A stretch of 35,970 nt of DNA from positions 1-35,970 of the forward strand of contig JAAWCR010000111.1 in assembly GCA_022793355.1 (NCBI GenBank), read 5' to 3'. The position numbers and the translations under genes are program-made. The notes beneath the pieces are model-generated. The model worked only from the letters and a program-made list of their open reading frames with translations, did not search any database and was not told the origin of the DNA. This document shows, in pieces, positions 15,693 to 24,152 of this stretch (positions are counted from its first letter, which is position 1; each line of letters begins with the position of its first letter). The stretch is from Lawsonibacter sp. (GTDB lineage: Bacteria > Bacillota > Clostridia > Oscillospirales > Oscillospiraceae).

Positions 15693-15721
15693 TTGAAATT
15701 TTTTTGCAGCTGTGTTATAAT
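15693..15721 (+). promoter_or_regulatory. Promoter of the SCIFF precursor gene
   Basis: TTGAAA (15693-15698), 17-bp spacer, TATAAT (15716-15721), 53 nt before the scfA start. Confidence 0.75.
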
Positions 15722-15774
15722 AAATCTCACTATAGCAGAATCTGCTGTAAGCTACCAAACAGGAGGAGTAACCA

Positions 15775-15915
15775 ATGAAACATATCCAGACTTTGAATGG
15801 GGCCACTTTGAAGGCCAGCGCCGCTACGGGCGGCTGCGGTGAGTGCCAGACTTCTTGCCAGTCCGCCTGCAAGACTTCCTGCACTGTCGCCAACCAGAAG
15901 TGCGAGAACAAGTAA
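15775..15915 (+). CDS. scfA: SCIFF ranthipeptide precursor (six cysteines in forty-five residues)
   Basis: 46 aa, starting MKHIQTLNGATLKASA and carrying cysteines at 21, 24, 28, 32, 36 and 43, the defining six-Cys pattern, with Thr/Ser acceptors between them. It is the substrate of the radical SAM enzyme encoded at 16433, which forms thioether links between Cys and neighbouring residues in this family. AGGAGGAG lies 8 nt before ATG 15775. It has its own strong promoter and terminator, so it can be made in excess over the maturase. The family is widely conserved in Clostridia, and a signalling role has been proposed for ranthipeptides. Confidence 0.95.
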   Translation: MKHIQTLNGATLKASAATGGCGECQTSCQSACKTSCTVANQKCENK

Positions 15916-15929
15916 ATCCAAAAGCCTGA

Positions 15930-15959
15930 AAGGGCGGGCGCGTTTGCGCCTGCCTTTTT
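15930..15959 (+). terminator. Terminator / attenuator after scfA
   Basis: GGGCGGGCGC pairs with GCGCCTGCC (G-U pairs tolerated) around GTTT, then TTTTT. It would lower read-through into the maturase gene. Confidence 0.7.
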
Positions 15960-16008
15960 GCTGTCCGTTCCTTTTACAATTCCGAAACTGCTCAAAGGGG
16001 TGCTGTAT

Positions 16009-16413
16009 ATGGGAACTTATAGCCTGATCATTCTCCTAGTGTTTGGCGTTGTAATTTACTTACTCTACGGTCGGGGCCTGGCGGTAACGAAAAATATCGC
16101 TGCTGTCCTGTTTGTGTTTCAGCCTGGACGGGAAGCTGACCGGGTGAGACTGAACTCCTGCACCGGCTGGATCCGGCACGTAGGCCGGTTCCGGGGAGCG
16201 CGAATTTGCCTGTTTGACTTCGAGGACCGGCTTTCGAATGGGAAAGCGGAGGTACTTCTGTTAGACCGAAACAAGCGGCCGTTGCTGAGGCTGAACCGGC
16301 AGTCGCCTAGAGGAAGGATTCAAGTAGAGGAAGGCAGCAGATATTATCTGAGTTGGGAATTTCAAAATGCAACCGGACAGTGCGAGCTGCGCTGGAAAGA
16401 GCTGAAACCGTAA
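16009..16413 (+). CDS. Hypothetical membrane-anchored protein between scfA and scfB
   Basis: 134 aa. One N-terminal helix (YSLIILLVFGVVIYLLYG), then a basic soluble domain of about 105 residues with beta-rich character (ARICLFDFEDRLSNGKAEVL, then GSRYYLSWEFQ and CELRWKEL). No family recognised. ATG 16009 has AAAGGGGTG 6-7 nt upstream. It starts after the scfA terminator and ends 19 bp before scfB, on the same strand, so it is expected to be expressed with the maturase. It could be an export or immunity partner of the SCIFF peptide, but there is no direct evidence. Confidence 0.75.
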   Translation: MGTYSLIILLVFGVVIYLLYGRGLAVTKNIAAVLFVFQPGREADRVRLNSCTGWIRHVGRFRGARICLFDFEDRLSNGKAEVLLLDRNKRPLLRLNRQSPRGRIQVEEGSRYYLSWEFQNATGQCELRWKELKP

Positions 16414-16432
16414 ATGAGAGGAGACATTTAAA

Positions 16433-17854
16433 ATGACAACGGTACATACCTTTACCGCCCTGGGGCAATATCTGGCGGCGGACGTGAACAGCGGAGCGGT
16501 CCACGTGCTGGACAGGCTCACCTATGATCTGCTCAGCGGGGCAGGGGAAAGGCCCTTGGTGGAAACACTGCCCCAGGAGGTTGCGGACAAGCTGCCCCAG
16601 TATGATCGGGCGGAGCTGGAGGAAGGCTGGCAGGAGCTGCTGGAGCTGCAAAAGAGCGGGCTTCTCTTCACTGCCGACGACTACTTGGACCCAGAGGCGG
16701 CCATGGCTCTGCCTAAAGCCGCAGTGGTGAAAGCGCTGTGTCTCCACGTGTCCCACGACTGCAATCTCCGGTGCAAATACTGCTTTGCCTCCACCGGAGA
16801 CTTCGGTACCGGCCACCGGATGACCATGGATCTGGATACGGCTAAAAAGGCCATCGATTGGGTGGTAGCCAAGTCGGGGAGCCGACGGAATATTGAGGTG
16901 GACTTCTTCGGCGGCGAGCCGCTGATGGCGATGGACGTGGTGAAAGGGACCGTGGAGTATGCCCGCTCTTTGGAGCAAACCCATAATAAGGTGTTCCGCT
17001 TCACCATTACCACCAACGGTGTTCTGCTGGATGACGAGACCATCGACTACGTAAACCGGGAGATGTCCAATGTGGTGCTCTCTCTGGACGGCCGGCAGGA
17101 GGTCAATGACCAGATGCGCCCCACGGTAAACGGGAAGGGGAGCTATGAGGTGATTGTGCCCAAGTACCAGAAGCTGGTGGCTCAGCGGGGAACCAAGGAC
17201 TACTACGTACGGGGCACCTTCACCCGGGACAACTTGGACTTCGCCGGGGATGTTCTGCACATAGGGGACCTGGGCTTCCGCCATGTGTCGGTGGAGCCAT
17301 GCAGCGGTTCTCCCGAGGACCCTCACGCCATCCGGGCCGAGGATTTGAGCAGGGTAGAGGAGGAGTACGAGAAGCTGGCCGGGTTGCTGCTTGAGCGCAA
17401 GGACATTAACTTTTTTCACTTCAATGTGGACCTGACCCAGGGGCCCTGCGTCATCAAACGGCTGCGGGGCTGCGGCGCGGGGTGTGAGTACGTTGCCATC
17501 ACCCCCGACGGGGACATCTACCCCTGCCATCAGTTCGTGGGGAAGGAAGAGTACCGCATGGGCAGTGTCCACGACGGCTCCTTCGATAGGGCGATTTCTG
17601 GTCAATTTGCCCAACAGAATGTGTATACCCGCCCGGCATGCCGGGAGTGCTGGGCCAGGTTCTATTGCAGCGGCGGCTGTTCCGCCGCCAATTTACTTGC
17701 GAATGGCGACATAACAAGGTCAAATGAGGTCGCCTGCGCAATGGAACGCAAGCGTCTGGAGTGCGCCATCGCGCTGAACGCCATTGCGGCGGGGATGGGG
17801 GAATGCCCCAATACAGTTTGTAATAATACAGATTGTAATCTCTGCGGCTGCTGA
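16433..17854 (+). CDS. scfB: SCIFF maturase, radical SAM/SPASM enzyme
   Basis: 473 aa. Radical SAM cluster C110, C114, C117 (CNLRCKYC), then FFGGEPLMAMD. A SPASM/twitch region carries auxiliary [4Fe-4S] cysteines (CVIKRLRGCGAGC at about 344-356, PDGDIYPCHQF, then CRECWARFYCSGGC at about 402-415). The N-terminal approximately 100 residues include the precursor-binding RRE-like domain (FTALGQYLAADVNSGAVHVL). It uses SAM and iron-sulfur clusters to crosslink the Cys residues of the scfA peptide. The last 16 residues (CPNTVCNNTDCNLCGC) add five cysteines and look like an extra tail. ATG 16433 follows GAGAGGAG. Confidence 0.94.
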   Translation: MTTVHTFTALGQYLAADVNSGAVHVLDRLTYDLLSGAGERPLVETLPQEVADKLPQYDRAELEEGWQELLELQKSGLLFTADDYLDPEAAMALPKAAVVKALCLHVSHDCNLRCKYCFASTGDFGTGHRMTMDLDTAKKAIDWVVAKSGSRRNIEVDFFGGEPLMAMDVVKGTVEYARSLEQTHNKVFRFTITTNGVLLDDETIDYVNREMSNVVLSLDGRQEVNDQMRPTVNGKGSYEVIVPKYQKLVAQRGTKDYYVRGTFTRDNLDFAGDVLHIGDLGFRHVSVEPCSGSPEDPHAIRAEDLSRVEEEYEKLAGLLLERKDINFFHFNVDLTQGPCVIKRLRGCGAGCEYVAITPDGDIYPCHQFVGKEEYRMGSVHDGSFDRAISGQFAQQNVYTRPACRECWARFYCSGGCSAANLLANGDITRSNEVACAMERKRLECAIALNAIAAGMGECPNTVCNNTDCNLCGC

Positions 17855-17914
17855 GCTTCCGGGCGTTTGTTCAATATTTAGCCGTCAGCCTCAAAACGAA
17901 CACCATATTTAGCC

Positions 17915-17952
17915 GCAACCGAAGTCCTCGCTGGGTCTTCGGTTGCGTTTTG
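17915..17952 (+). terminator. Terminator after scfB
   Basis: GCAACCGAAG (17915-17924) pairs with CTTCGGTTGC (17937-17946), 12-nt loop, then GTTTTGGTTT. The 285 bp between scfB and spoIIM hold this hairpin and the promoter at 18030; no gene is seen there. Confidence 0.75.
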
Positions 17953-18029
17953 GTTTCTAGGTTTACATAATGCTGTTAACATAAGAAATTGAAAGAATTG
18001 ACAAAAGTGGAAAAACTGCAAAAAACCCC

Positions 18030-18058
18030 TTGCTAAAAAGCGCAAATAGGGATATAGT
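18030..18058 (+). promoter_or_regulatory. Candidate promoter of spoIIM-xerD
   Basis: TTGCTA (18030-18035), 17-bp spacer, TATAGT (18053-18058). A better -35 (TTGACA at 17998) exists but has no -10 box at the right distance. Confidence 0.5.
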
Positions 18059-18139
18059 AAGTACTACCCTAAAAACAGACTTTTGCGTTCACGTCTATTC
18101 TTTTTCCCCCCTGCATAGGCTGATACTGAGGTGAAGCCT

Positions 18140-18760
18140 ATGGAAATGAGGATTCGTGAAAAGTGGGACTTGCTGTCGGAGCAGACCGGTGCGCTGGCAA
18201 TTCTGGCCGTGATATTCCTGCTGGGCGGGGCGGCAGGGTGTCTGTTCGCATCTCTGTCCGGCGAGGCTGGAGCCCAGGAGCTGAGCAGCTACCTGGCCGG
18301 TTATTTGGCGCTGGCTGGGGAGGAGGGGCTGCCGCGAAGCCTGTGGCCGGTGCTGTGGGGCCAGCTGAAATTTTCCCTGGCTGCCATAGTGCTGGGTCTG
18401 ACAGGACTGGGCGTGGTTGGGCTGCCAGTACTGTTCGGCGTGCGGGGTTTTTTTCTCGCCTTTCCGTCGGCCTGTTTTGTCCGGGTGTTCGGCGTCAGAG
18501 GTTTTTTTCCTTCGTTTCTCCTGTTCGCCCTTCCCGCCCTGCTGTGGGTACCAGGCCTGTTTCTGATGGGAACTCCCGGTTTTCTCTCCGCCCAACGGCA
18601 GCTACGCCGCTCTTTGGGTGAGGGACGGGGGGAGTTTCCCCTCAACGGCTCCTACTGGTCCCGGGCGGGCCTGTGCTTAGGGCTGAGCCTGGCGGCGGGG
18701 CTGTTGGAATACTGGGTGGTCCCGGTCCTGCTTCGTGCGGCGGCCCAGGTGGTTTTGTAA
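18140..18760 (+). CDS. spoIIM: Stage II sporulation protein M
   Basis: 206 aa integral membrane protein of the DUF95/SpoIIM family. About five hydrophobic helices are seen: residues about 17-38, 78-103, 108-128, 134-153 and the C-terminal LGLSLAAGLLEYWVVPVLL. SpoIIM joins SpoIID and SpoIIP in the DMP complex that drives engulfment. Conserved features include LPVLFGVRGFFLAF and LLFALPALLWVPGLFLMG. Start ATG 18140 has GAGGTG 6 nt upstream. spoIIM next to xerD is the same order as in Bacillus, which supports the call. Confidence 0.85.
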   Translation: MEMRIREKWDLLSEQTGALAILAVIFLLGGAAGCLFASLSGEAGAQELSSYLAGYLALAGEEGLPRSLWPVLWGQLKFSLAAIVLGLTGLGVVGLPVLFGVRGFFLAFPSACFVRVFGVRGFFPSFLLFALPALLWVPGLFLMGTPGFLSAQRQLRRSLGEGRGEFPLNGSYWSRAGLCLGLSLAAGLLEYWVVPVLLRAAAQVVL

Positions 18761-18784
18761 CGTTGAATCTTAGGAGTTTTGGAA

Positions 18785-19666
18785 GTGTTGGAATTGCTGT
18801 CGGTCTATGAAGATTTTTTAAAAATTGAAAAACAGGCCTCAGCAAACACGGTCAGTTCCTATCTCCGCGACGTTCACCAGTTTGCCGAGGCTATGGACGG
18901 GAGAGGGGTTACCCTCACTCAGGTCATGACCCGGGATGTGGAGGAGTATGCCAACTCCCTGATTAAGCGGGGCAAGTCCCCGGCCACAGTGACCCGGTCG
19001 GTGGCCTCTATCAAATCGCTCTACGCCTGCCTGATCAACAAGGGCTACATGGATCAGAACCCGGCTAAGGGGGTGTCTCCGGCTAAGGTGGAGCGCAAGC
19101 TGCCCCAGGTGCTCACCGGGAAGGAGGTGGAGCTGTTTCTGGAGCAGCCTGAGTGTACCGACCTGAAGGGATACCGGGACCGGGCCATGCTGGAGCTGCT
19201 CTATGCCACCGGCATTCGGGTTAGCGAGCTTATTGAGCTGGATGTGGACGACCTGAATCTGCCTGGCGGCGTGCTCAAGTGCTATAGCAAAGGGAAGGAG
19301 CGCGTCATTCCCCTTTACCCTGCGGCCATTCGGGCACTGAGTGAGTACATAACCAATATCCGGCCCCAGCTGGTGGACTCGATCGATGAGACGGCGCTCT
19401 TTGTCAACATGAACGGCGAGCGCATGAGCCGTCAGGGCTTCTGGAAGCTGATCAAATATTATCAGGAGAAGGCGGGCATCCAAAAGGACATCACTCCCCA
19501 TACCCTTCGCCACTCCTTTGCTGCCCATCTGCTGGAAAATGGAGCGGATTTGCACTCCATTCAGGAAATGCTGGGCCATGCGGACATCTCCTCCACGCAG
19601 ATATACTCTAAGCTTATCAACCAGAAACTCAAGGACGTCTATAAAAAGGCTCACCCCAGGGCCTGA
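18785..19666 (+). CDS. xerD: Site-specific tyrosine recombinase XerD
   Basis: 293 aa. Catalytic R145 (ATGIRVSEL), K170, H239 and R242 (HTLRHSF), H265 (LGHADISS) and Y274 (TQIYSK) are all present. It resolves chromosome dimers with XerC at dif, and is the partner the inovirus-like element further right would need. TAGGAG lies 8 nt before GTG 18785; TTG 18779 is too close to that site to be the start. It is 24 bp after spoIIM. Confidence 0.93.
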   Translation: MLELLSVYEDFLKIEKQASANTVSSYLRDVHQFAEAMDGRGVTLTQVMTRDVEEYANSLIKRGKSPATVTRSVASIKSLYACLINKGYMDQNPAKGVSPAKVERKLPQVLTGKEVELFLEQPECTDLKGYRDRAMLELLYATGIRVSELIELDVDDLNLPGGVLKCYSKGKERVIPLYPAAIRALSEYITNIRPQLVDSIDETALFVNMNGERMSRQGFWKLIKYYQEKAGIQKDITPHTLRHSFAAHLLENGADLHSIQEMLGHADISSTQIYSKLINQKLKDVYKKAHPRA

Positions 19667-19670
19667 AAAA

Positions 19671-19705
19671 CCCGACCGGCGAAATGCTTCACCGGTCGGG
19701 TTTTT
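19671..19705 (+). terminator. Terminator after xerD
   Basis: CCCGACCGG (19671-19679) pairs perfectly with CCGGTCGGG (19692-19700), 12-nt loop, then TTTTT. Confidence 0.9.
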
Positions 19706-19707
19706 GA

Positions 19708-19736
19708 TTGAATTATCCGGAGAAATATGGTAATAT
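19708..19736 (+). promoter_or_regulatory. Promoter of murD
   Basis: TTGAAT (19708-19713), 17-bp spacer, TAATAT (19731-19736), directly after the xerD terminator and 37 nt before the murD start. Confidence 0.6.
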
Positions 19737-19772
19737 AGTAAATTAGAAAAATCAATGGAAGGAGGACGTTCT

Positions 19773-21158
19773 ATGTCCACCACATCTGAATATTTCGAGA
19801 CCCTGCGGGGCCGGTCCATTGCTGTTATCGGCATGGGGGTGAGCAATACCCCTCTGATCCGTATGCTCCTGCGGGCCGAGCTGAGAGTCACTGTCTGTGA
19901 CAAGTCCCCCCGCGAACGGGTGGAAGAGCAGGCGTCTGAGCTGGAAAGCCTGGGCGCAAAGCTGAAAATGGGGCCGGATTACCTTTCCAAAATACACAAA
20001 TTTGATGTAATTTTCCGTACCCCTGGCCTCAGCCCCAACACCCCGGAGCTAAAAAAAGCCGTGGAGGGAGGAAGTATCCTTACCTCGGAGATGGAGTTGT
20101 TTTTCAAGCTGTGTCCCTGCAAAATCATCGGCGTGACCGGAAGCGACGGCAAGACCACCACCACAACCCTTATCAGCGAGTTTTTAAAGGAGGCCAGGCG
20201 CAACGTCTATCTGGGCGGCAACATCGGCCGGCCTCTTCTGCCAGATGTGGACGGCATGACGGCGGAGGACATGGCCGTGGTGGAGTTGTCCTCCTTCCAG
20301 CTGATGAGTATGGACCGCAGCCCAAGCGTGGCGGTATTTACCAATCTGTCTCCCAACCACCTGGACTACCACCACACCATGGAGGAGTATACCCAGGCCA
20401 AGCTGAATATCTTCTGCCACCAGAAGCCGGAGGACCGGGCTATCTTTAACTACGACAACGACATTACCCGGTCTCTGTCCAAGGCCGCTGTGGGACACAC
20501 CATGCTGTTTAGCCGCAAGCAGAGGTTGGAGGAGGGAGTGTACCTCCGGGATGGCGCTATCTGGCTCACCAACAACATGGGCAGCCGGGAGGTCCTGCCG
20601 CTGGCGGACATCCATATCCCCGGTGCGCACAACATCGAAAACTACATGGCGGCCATCGCTGCGGTGGACGGCATCGTGCCGGACAAGTGTGTCCGGGCAG
20701 TGGCCCAGCGGTTTATCGGAGTGGAACACCGTATCGAGCTGGTGCGGGAGCTGGATGGGGTAAAATACTACAACGATTCTATTGGTACCAGTCCCACCCG
20801 AACCATGGCATGCCTGGATTCCTTTGAGCAAAAGCTCATCCTCATTGCGGGTGGATACGACAAGGGAGTTCCCTTTACACAGCTTGGCTTGGCTATGGTG
20901 GAGAAGGTAAAGGTACTGATTCTCACCGGAGACACAGCCACTGCCATCAAAAAGGCAGTGGAGGAGGCCGAGGGCTATGCGGAAAGCGGCCTTCAGCTCA
21001 TTGAGACTAAGGACCTGGCTGCCGCTGTGTCTGCCGCCTGGGAGATTGCCCGGGAGGGAGATGTGGTGGTGCTGTCTCCAGCCTGTGCCGCCTTCGATCG
21101 GTTCAAAAACTTTATGGAGCGGGGCAAGGTGTTTAAGCAGTTGGTGAATGCACTATAA
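19773..21158 (+). CDS. murD: UDP-N-acetylmuramoyl-L-alanine--D-glutamate ligase
   Basis: 461 aa Mur ligase. UDP-binding N-terminal domain (IAVIGMGVSNTPLIRMLL), ATP loop GVTGSDGKTTTTTL at 120-133, LSSFQL and NLSPNHLDYH in the central domain, and the C-terminal domain with GVEHRIELV, YYNDSIGTSPTRT and LIAGGYDKG. It adds D-Glu to UDP-MurNAc-Ala in the cytosol. Start ATG 19773 has GGAGG 6 nt upstream. It is away from a dcw cluster, in a run that goes on to ligA. Confidence 0.96.
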   Translation: MSTTSEYFETLRGRSIAVIGMGVSNTPLIRMLLRAELRVTVCDKSPRERVEEQASELESLGAKLKMGPDYLSKIHKFDVIFRTPGLSPNTPELKKAVEGGSILTSEMELFFKLCPCKIIGVTGSDGKTTTTTLISEFLKEARRNVYLGGNIGRPLLPDVDGMTAEDMAVVELSSFQLMSMDRSPSVAVFTNLSPNHLDYHHTMEEYTQAKLNIFCHQKPEDRAIFNYDNDITRSLSKAAVGHTMLFSRKQRLEEGVYLRDGAIWLTNNMGSREVLPLADIHIPGAHNIENYMAAIAAVDGIVPDKCVRAVAQRFIGVEHRIELVRELDGVKYYNDSIGTSPTRTMACLDSFEQKLILIAGGYDKGVPFTQLGLAMVEKVKVLILTGDTATAIKKAVEEAEGYAESGLQLIETKDLAAAVSAAWEIAREGDVVVLSPACAAFDRFKNFMERGKVFKQLVNAL

Positions 21159-21185
21159 TTGAAACAGATAGGACTGACAAGTAAA

Positions 21186-22436
21186 ATGCACTTACAGATT
21201 AACGACCGCATCAAGGCTCTGGGCAGCCAGGCTCAGAGTCAGTTGACAGAGGAATTTTCCCGCATCGACGCCATCGCGGAAGGGAATACCGCCCGGGTTT
21301 TGTCCGCATTCCAGAAGCATCGGGTAGCCGACGGCTATTTTGCCGGCACAACTGGTTATGGCTACGACGACTTAGGACGGGATAAGCTGGACGAGATTTA
21401 TGCTGATCTTTTTGGCACAGAGGCGGCGCTGGTACGTATCCAGTTTGTCAACGGAACCCACGCCATCGCCTGCGCCCTGTTCGGAGCGCTGAAAAGCGGT
21501 GATGTACTGCTGTCTGCCGTGGGCGCACCCTATGATACCCTGCTGGGTGTGGTGGGGGCGGTGGACAAAGGCCCGGGCTCCTTAAAGGACTACGGTGTAG
21601 AGTATCGGCAAGTAGAACTCCTTGACAATAAACCCGACCTGGAGGGGTTGGCAAGAGCCGCCGCCGACCCCCAGGTGAAGGCGGTGCTCATTCAGCGCTC
21701 CAAGGGCTACTCCACCCGTGTATCCCTGTCTGTGGCGGAAATTGGGGAGATGTGTCAAGTTATAAGAGGTGCTAACCCTGGCGCCGCCATTCTGGTAGAC
21801 AACTGCTACGGCGAGTTTGTGGAGGCCCTTGAGCCCACCCATGCGGGGGCCGACCTGGTGGTGGGCTCCCTAATTAAGAATCCGGGGGGCGGTCTGGCCC
21901 CTACCGGAGGCTACATTGCCGGCCGGCGGGACCTGGTGGAGGGGGCTGCTATGCGGCTCACTGTCCCTGGCATTGGGGGGGAGTGCGGCTGTACCTTGGG
22001 TCAAAATCGACTGCTCTATCAGGGGCTATTCCTGGCCCCCCATACGGTGGCGCAGGCAGTAAAAACCGCAGTCTTCGCCGCTAAGGTGATGGAACTGCTG
22101 GGGTATGAGACGGAGCCCCACTCCTCAGCGATACGCCACGATATCATTCAGATGATTCACATGCGTCAGCCAGAGGCCTTGCGGAAATTCTGCAAGGGGA
22201 TCCAGTTCGGTGCGCCGGTGGACTCCTATGTCACTCCAGAGCCCTGGGATATGCCGGGTTATGACTGTCAAGTGATTATGGCTGCCGGGGCCTTCATTCA
22301 GGGGGCCTCCATCGAGCTGTCCGCCGACGCCCCCATGCGTGAGCCCTACACCGTCTACCTCCAGGGCGGTCTGACCTTTGAGTCGGGCAAACTGGGCGTT
22401 CTTCTGGCGGTTCAGGAGCTGCTGGGGAACTCATGA
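21186..22436 (+). CDS. Methionine gamma-lyase family protein (PLP enzyme, YnbB-like)
   Basis: 416 aa from ATG 21186. A fold-type I PLP enzyme of the family formerly called aluminium resistance protein. TGYGYDDLGRDKLDEIYADL, FVNGTHAIACALFGAL, VDNCYGEFVE and the presumed PLP lysine in GSLIKNPGGGLAPTGGYIAG are characteristic. The true substrate of this family is not settled. The start is uncertain: TTG 21159 directly after the murD stop is also open, and neither start has a strong ribosome site (AGGA lies 11 nt before 21186). Probably co-transcribed with murD. Confidence 0.88.
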   Translation: MHLQINDRIKALGSQAQSQLTEEFSRIDAIAEGNTARVLSAFQKHRVADGYFAGTTGYGYDDLGRDKLDEIYADLFGTEAALVRIQFVNGTHAIACALFGALKSGDVLLSAVGAPYDTLLGVVGAVDKGPGSLKDYGVEYRQVELLDNKPDLEGLARAAADPQVKAVLIQRSKGYSTRVSLSVAEIGEMCQVIRGANPGAAILVDNCYGEFVEALEPTHAGADLVVGSLIKNPGGGLAPTGGYIAGRRDLVEGAAMRLTVPGIGGECGCTLGQNRLLYQGLFLAPHTVAQAVKTAVFAAKVMELLGYETEPHSSAIRHDIIQMIHMRQPEALRKFCKGIQFGAPVDSYVTPEPWDMPGYDCQVIMAAGAFIQGASIELSADAPMREPYTVYLQGGLTFESGKLGVLLAVQELLGNS

Positions 22437-22469
22437 GACCGATAAATTGGAATCTCTGGAGGTATGGAT

Positions 22470-22685
22470 ATGAAAAATATTTGGCGATATATTTTGTCAG
22501 GCATTGCAGTCGCGATTGGCGGAATGTTTGTATCTGATATCGCGGGGAATTTTTTTAATGGTATGGGGGGCTATGGCTTTGGATGTATTTTGGGCATCTG
22601 TATGTACCTGTGTGTAGTCATTGTGACTTGCACAGGAATCATTATAACAAAGTTCAATAAAGACACGCATTCTAAGAAGGAATAG
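22470..22685 (+). CDS. Small membrane protein, two helices
   Basis: 71 aa. Two hydrophobic segments (YILSGIAVAIGGMFVSDIAG and FGCILGICMYLCVVIVTCTG), then a charged tail (KFNKDTHSKKE). No family recognised. CTGGAGGT gives 6-nt spacing to ATG 22470, whereas ATG 22464 abuts the site. Base composition is more AT-rich than that of its neighbours. Confidence 0.65.
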   Translation: MKNIWRYILSGIAVAIGGMFVSDIAGNFFNGMGGYGFGCILGICMYLCVVIVTCTGIIITKFNKDTHSKKE

Positions 22686-22737
22686 GTCAAGCCGCTTCAC
22701 GAATATCCTTACCTTATAAATAATAGGAGGTGAGGGT

Positions 22738-23442
22738 ATGAGGCCGTGGCGGCGAGAATTTGCCAGGTATGTGCGCAGGCCGCTAAATCGAAGAAGTCAG
22801 ATCTGGACAGGACCAGGTCCTACTTGGCGTATCCCTCCGACCCTTATCACCTTGGCCGTGGCCCTGCTGGTGGCCCTGTCTATAATCTCCCTGCTGGAGG
22901 CCAAGCTGCGCCCAGTGGTGGCCGAGATTGCCTCCGCCCAGGCGCAGAACACCATGACCGCAGTGATAGAAAACGCCGTCACTGCCGACCTGGCCGACCG
23001 TCAGGTGGGTTATGTTGATTTTGTATCTATCCAGCGGGATGAGGGGGGCGCTATCACCGCCCTTACCACTAACATGGCGCAGATGAATCTGCTCCGGGTG
23101 GAGCTCACTGCCGCTATTCTGCGGGCCCTGGACGGGGTGGATGTATCGGACATTCAGGTTCCCCTGGGCAGTCTTTTTGACTTGGAGCCGCTTTGGGCCA
23201 AGGGCCCCACACTGAGAGCCCGGGCCATGACCGTTGGAACGGTACGGGCGGAATTTGACAGCCAATTTACCTCCGCCGGTGTGAATCAGACCCTTCACCG
23301 TATTTGGATGGAGGTTGTGGTGCCCATGACTCTGCTGCTGCCTGGCGGCGAGGTGGAGGTTTCGGTCAATACCCGGCTGTGCGTGGCGGAGACTGTGATT
23401 GTAGGCCGGGTTCCAGATACCTATTTGCAGTTAGCCCAGTAA
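22738..23442 (+). CDS. yunB: Sporulation protein YunB
   Basis: 234 aa. A basic N-terminus and one membrane helix (LITLAVALLVALSIISLLEA, about 36-56) precede an external domain with AQAQNTMTAVIENAV, the repeated MAQMNLLRVELTAAI and VPLGSLFDLEPLWAKGP, which are YunB hallmarks. YunB is a sigma-E-dependent protein of poorly known role in spore formation. AGGAGGTGAG precedes ATG 22738 closely. It is followed in operon by the VanZ-like gene. Confidence 0.85.
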   Translation: MRPWRREFARYVRRPLNRRSQIWTGPGPTWRIPPTLITLAVALLVALSIISLLEAKLRPVVAEIASAQAQNTMTAVIENAVTADLADRQVGYVDFVSIQRDEGGAITALTTNMAQMNLLRVELTAAILRALDGVDVSDIQVPLGSLFDLEPLWAKGPTLRARAMTVGTVRAEFDSQFTSAGVNQTLHRIWMEVVVPMTLLLPGGEVEVSVNTRLCVAETVIVGRVPDTYLQLAQ

Positions 23443-23468
23443 TAAACGAAGGACAGGAGTATATTGGT

Positions 23469-24152
23469 TTGATACTTGACATCTTAAATTATGGAAAACA
23501 GATGCTCCCTATGGGGCTGGCCGCTTTTGCTGTTTTTTTGCTTCTGCGTCCTGTGCGGATACGGCGGCTGGAGAGGCTGGAACTGGTCAGTCCAGGGCTG
23601 CGGGAAGCGGCCCTGGCCCTCTTTGTCGTTTTTTGTGCCGGCCTGGCAGCGCTGACCCTGTTTCCCGCCAACCTTTGGGCCTACGTGTTTGACCGGCTGT
23701 TCTGCGGTGAGACTTATTTTCGTATGGTTTGGGGTGATTTGACCTGGGCAGACTTCTATCCCAGCTGGGAAGAAACGGTGTCCCAATTCCCATATTTGCC
23801 CAATATGCTCACTCCCTTTGAGGAGATATCCCGGGCGTTGAACAGAAGAAGCTATTGGCTTTTGTTCATGTTGCTTGGAAATATTATCATGTTCATGCCC
23901 CTAGGCTTTTTCCCCGCCCTGCTGTGGCGAAGGCATCGGTGGTGGAAGTCCTTGATGTTCGGGTTCTGTACCTCTGTCACCATTGAGTTTATTCAGTTTT
24001 TTATCGGTCGCAGCACTGACATTGACGACGTAATCCTGAACACCGCCGGAGCCTTGGCGGGGTTCTGGACCTTTTGTCTGTTACGGATAATTTTCCCAGG
24101 CTTTTTTGAAACATTTCATTGCCGTGCCAAAGGAGGGTACAATTATGGATGA
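23469..24152 (+). CDS. VanZ family membrane protein
   Basis: 227 aa, about five membrane helices. The VanZ signature is in the C-terminal half: LGNIIMFMPLGFFPAL, then SVTIEFIQFFIGRSTDIDDVILNTAGALAG. VanZ-like proteins are linked to teicoplanin resistance or envelope functions, but most chromosomal copies are uncharacterised. The best start is TTG 23469, 9 nt after AGGAG; the frame upstream to 23304 overlaps yunB. Its end overlaps the ligA start by 8 nt. Confidence 0.8.
   Translation: MILDILNYGKQMLPMGLAAFAVFLLLRPVRIRRLERLELVSPGLREAALALFVVFCAGLAALTLFPANLWAYVFDRLFCGETYFRMVWGDLTWADFYPSWEETVSQFPYLPNMLTPFEEISRALNRRSYWLLFMLLGNIIMFMPLGFFPALLWRRHRWWKSLMFGFCTSVTIEFIQFFIGRSTDIDDVILNTAGALAGFWTFCLLRIIFPGFFETFHCRAKGGYNYG

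Noticed and set aside
16307..17614. Long minus-strand open frame opposite scfB (435 codons)
   Set aside because: Antisense of the radical SAM maturase, which has all its motifs; no sensible domain on the other strand.
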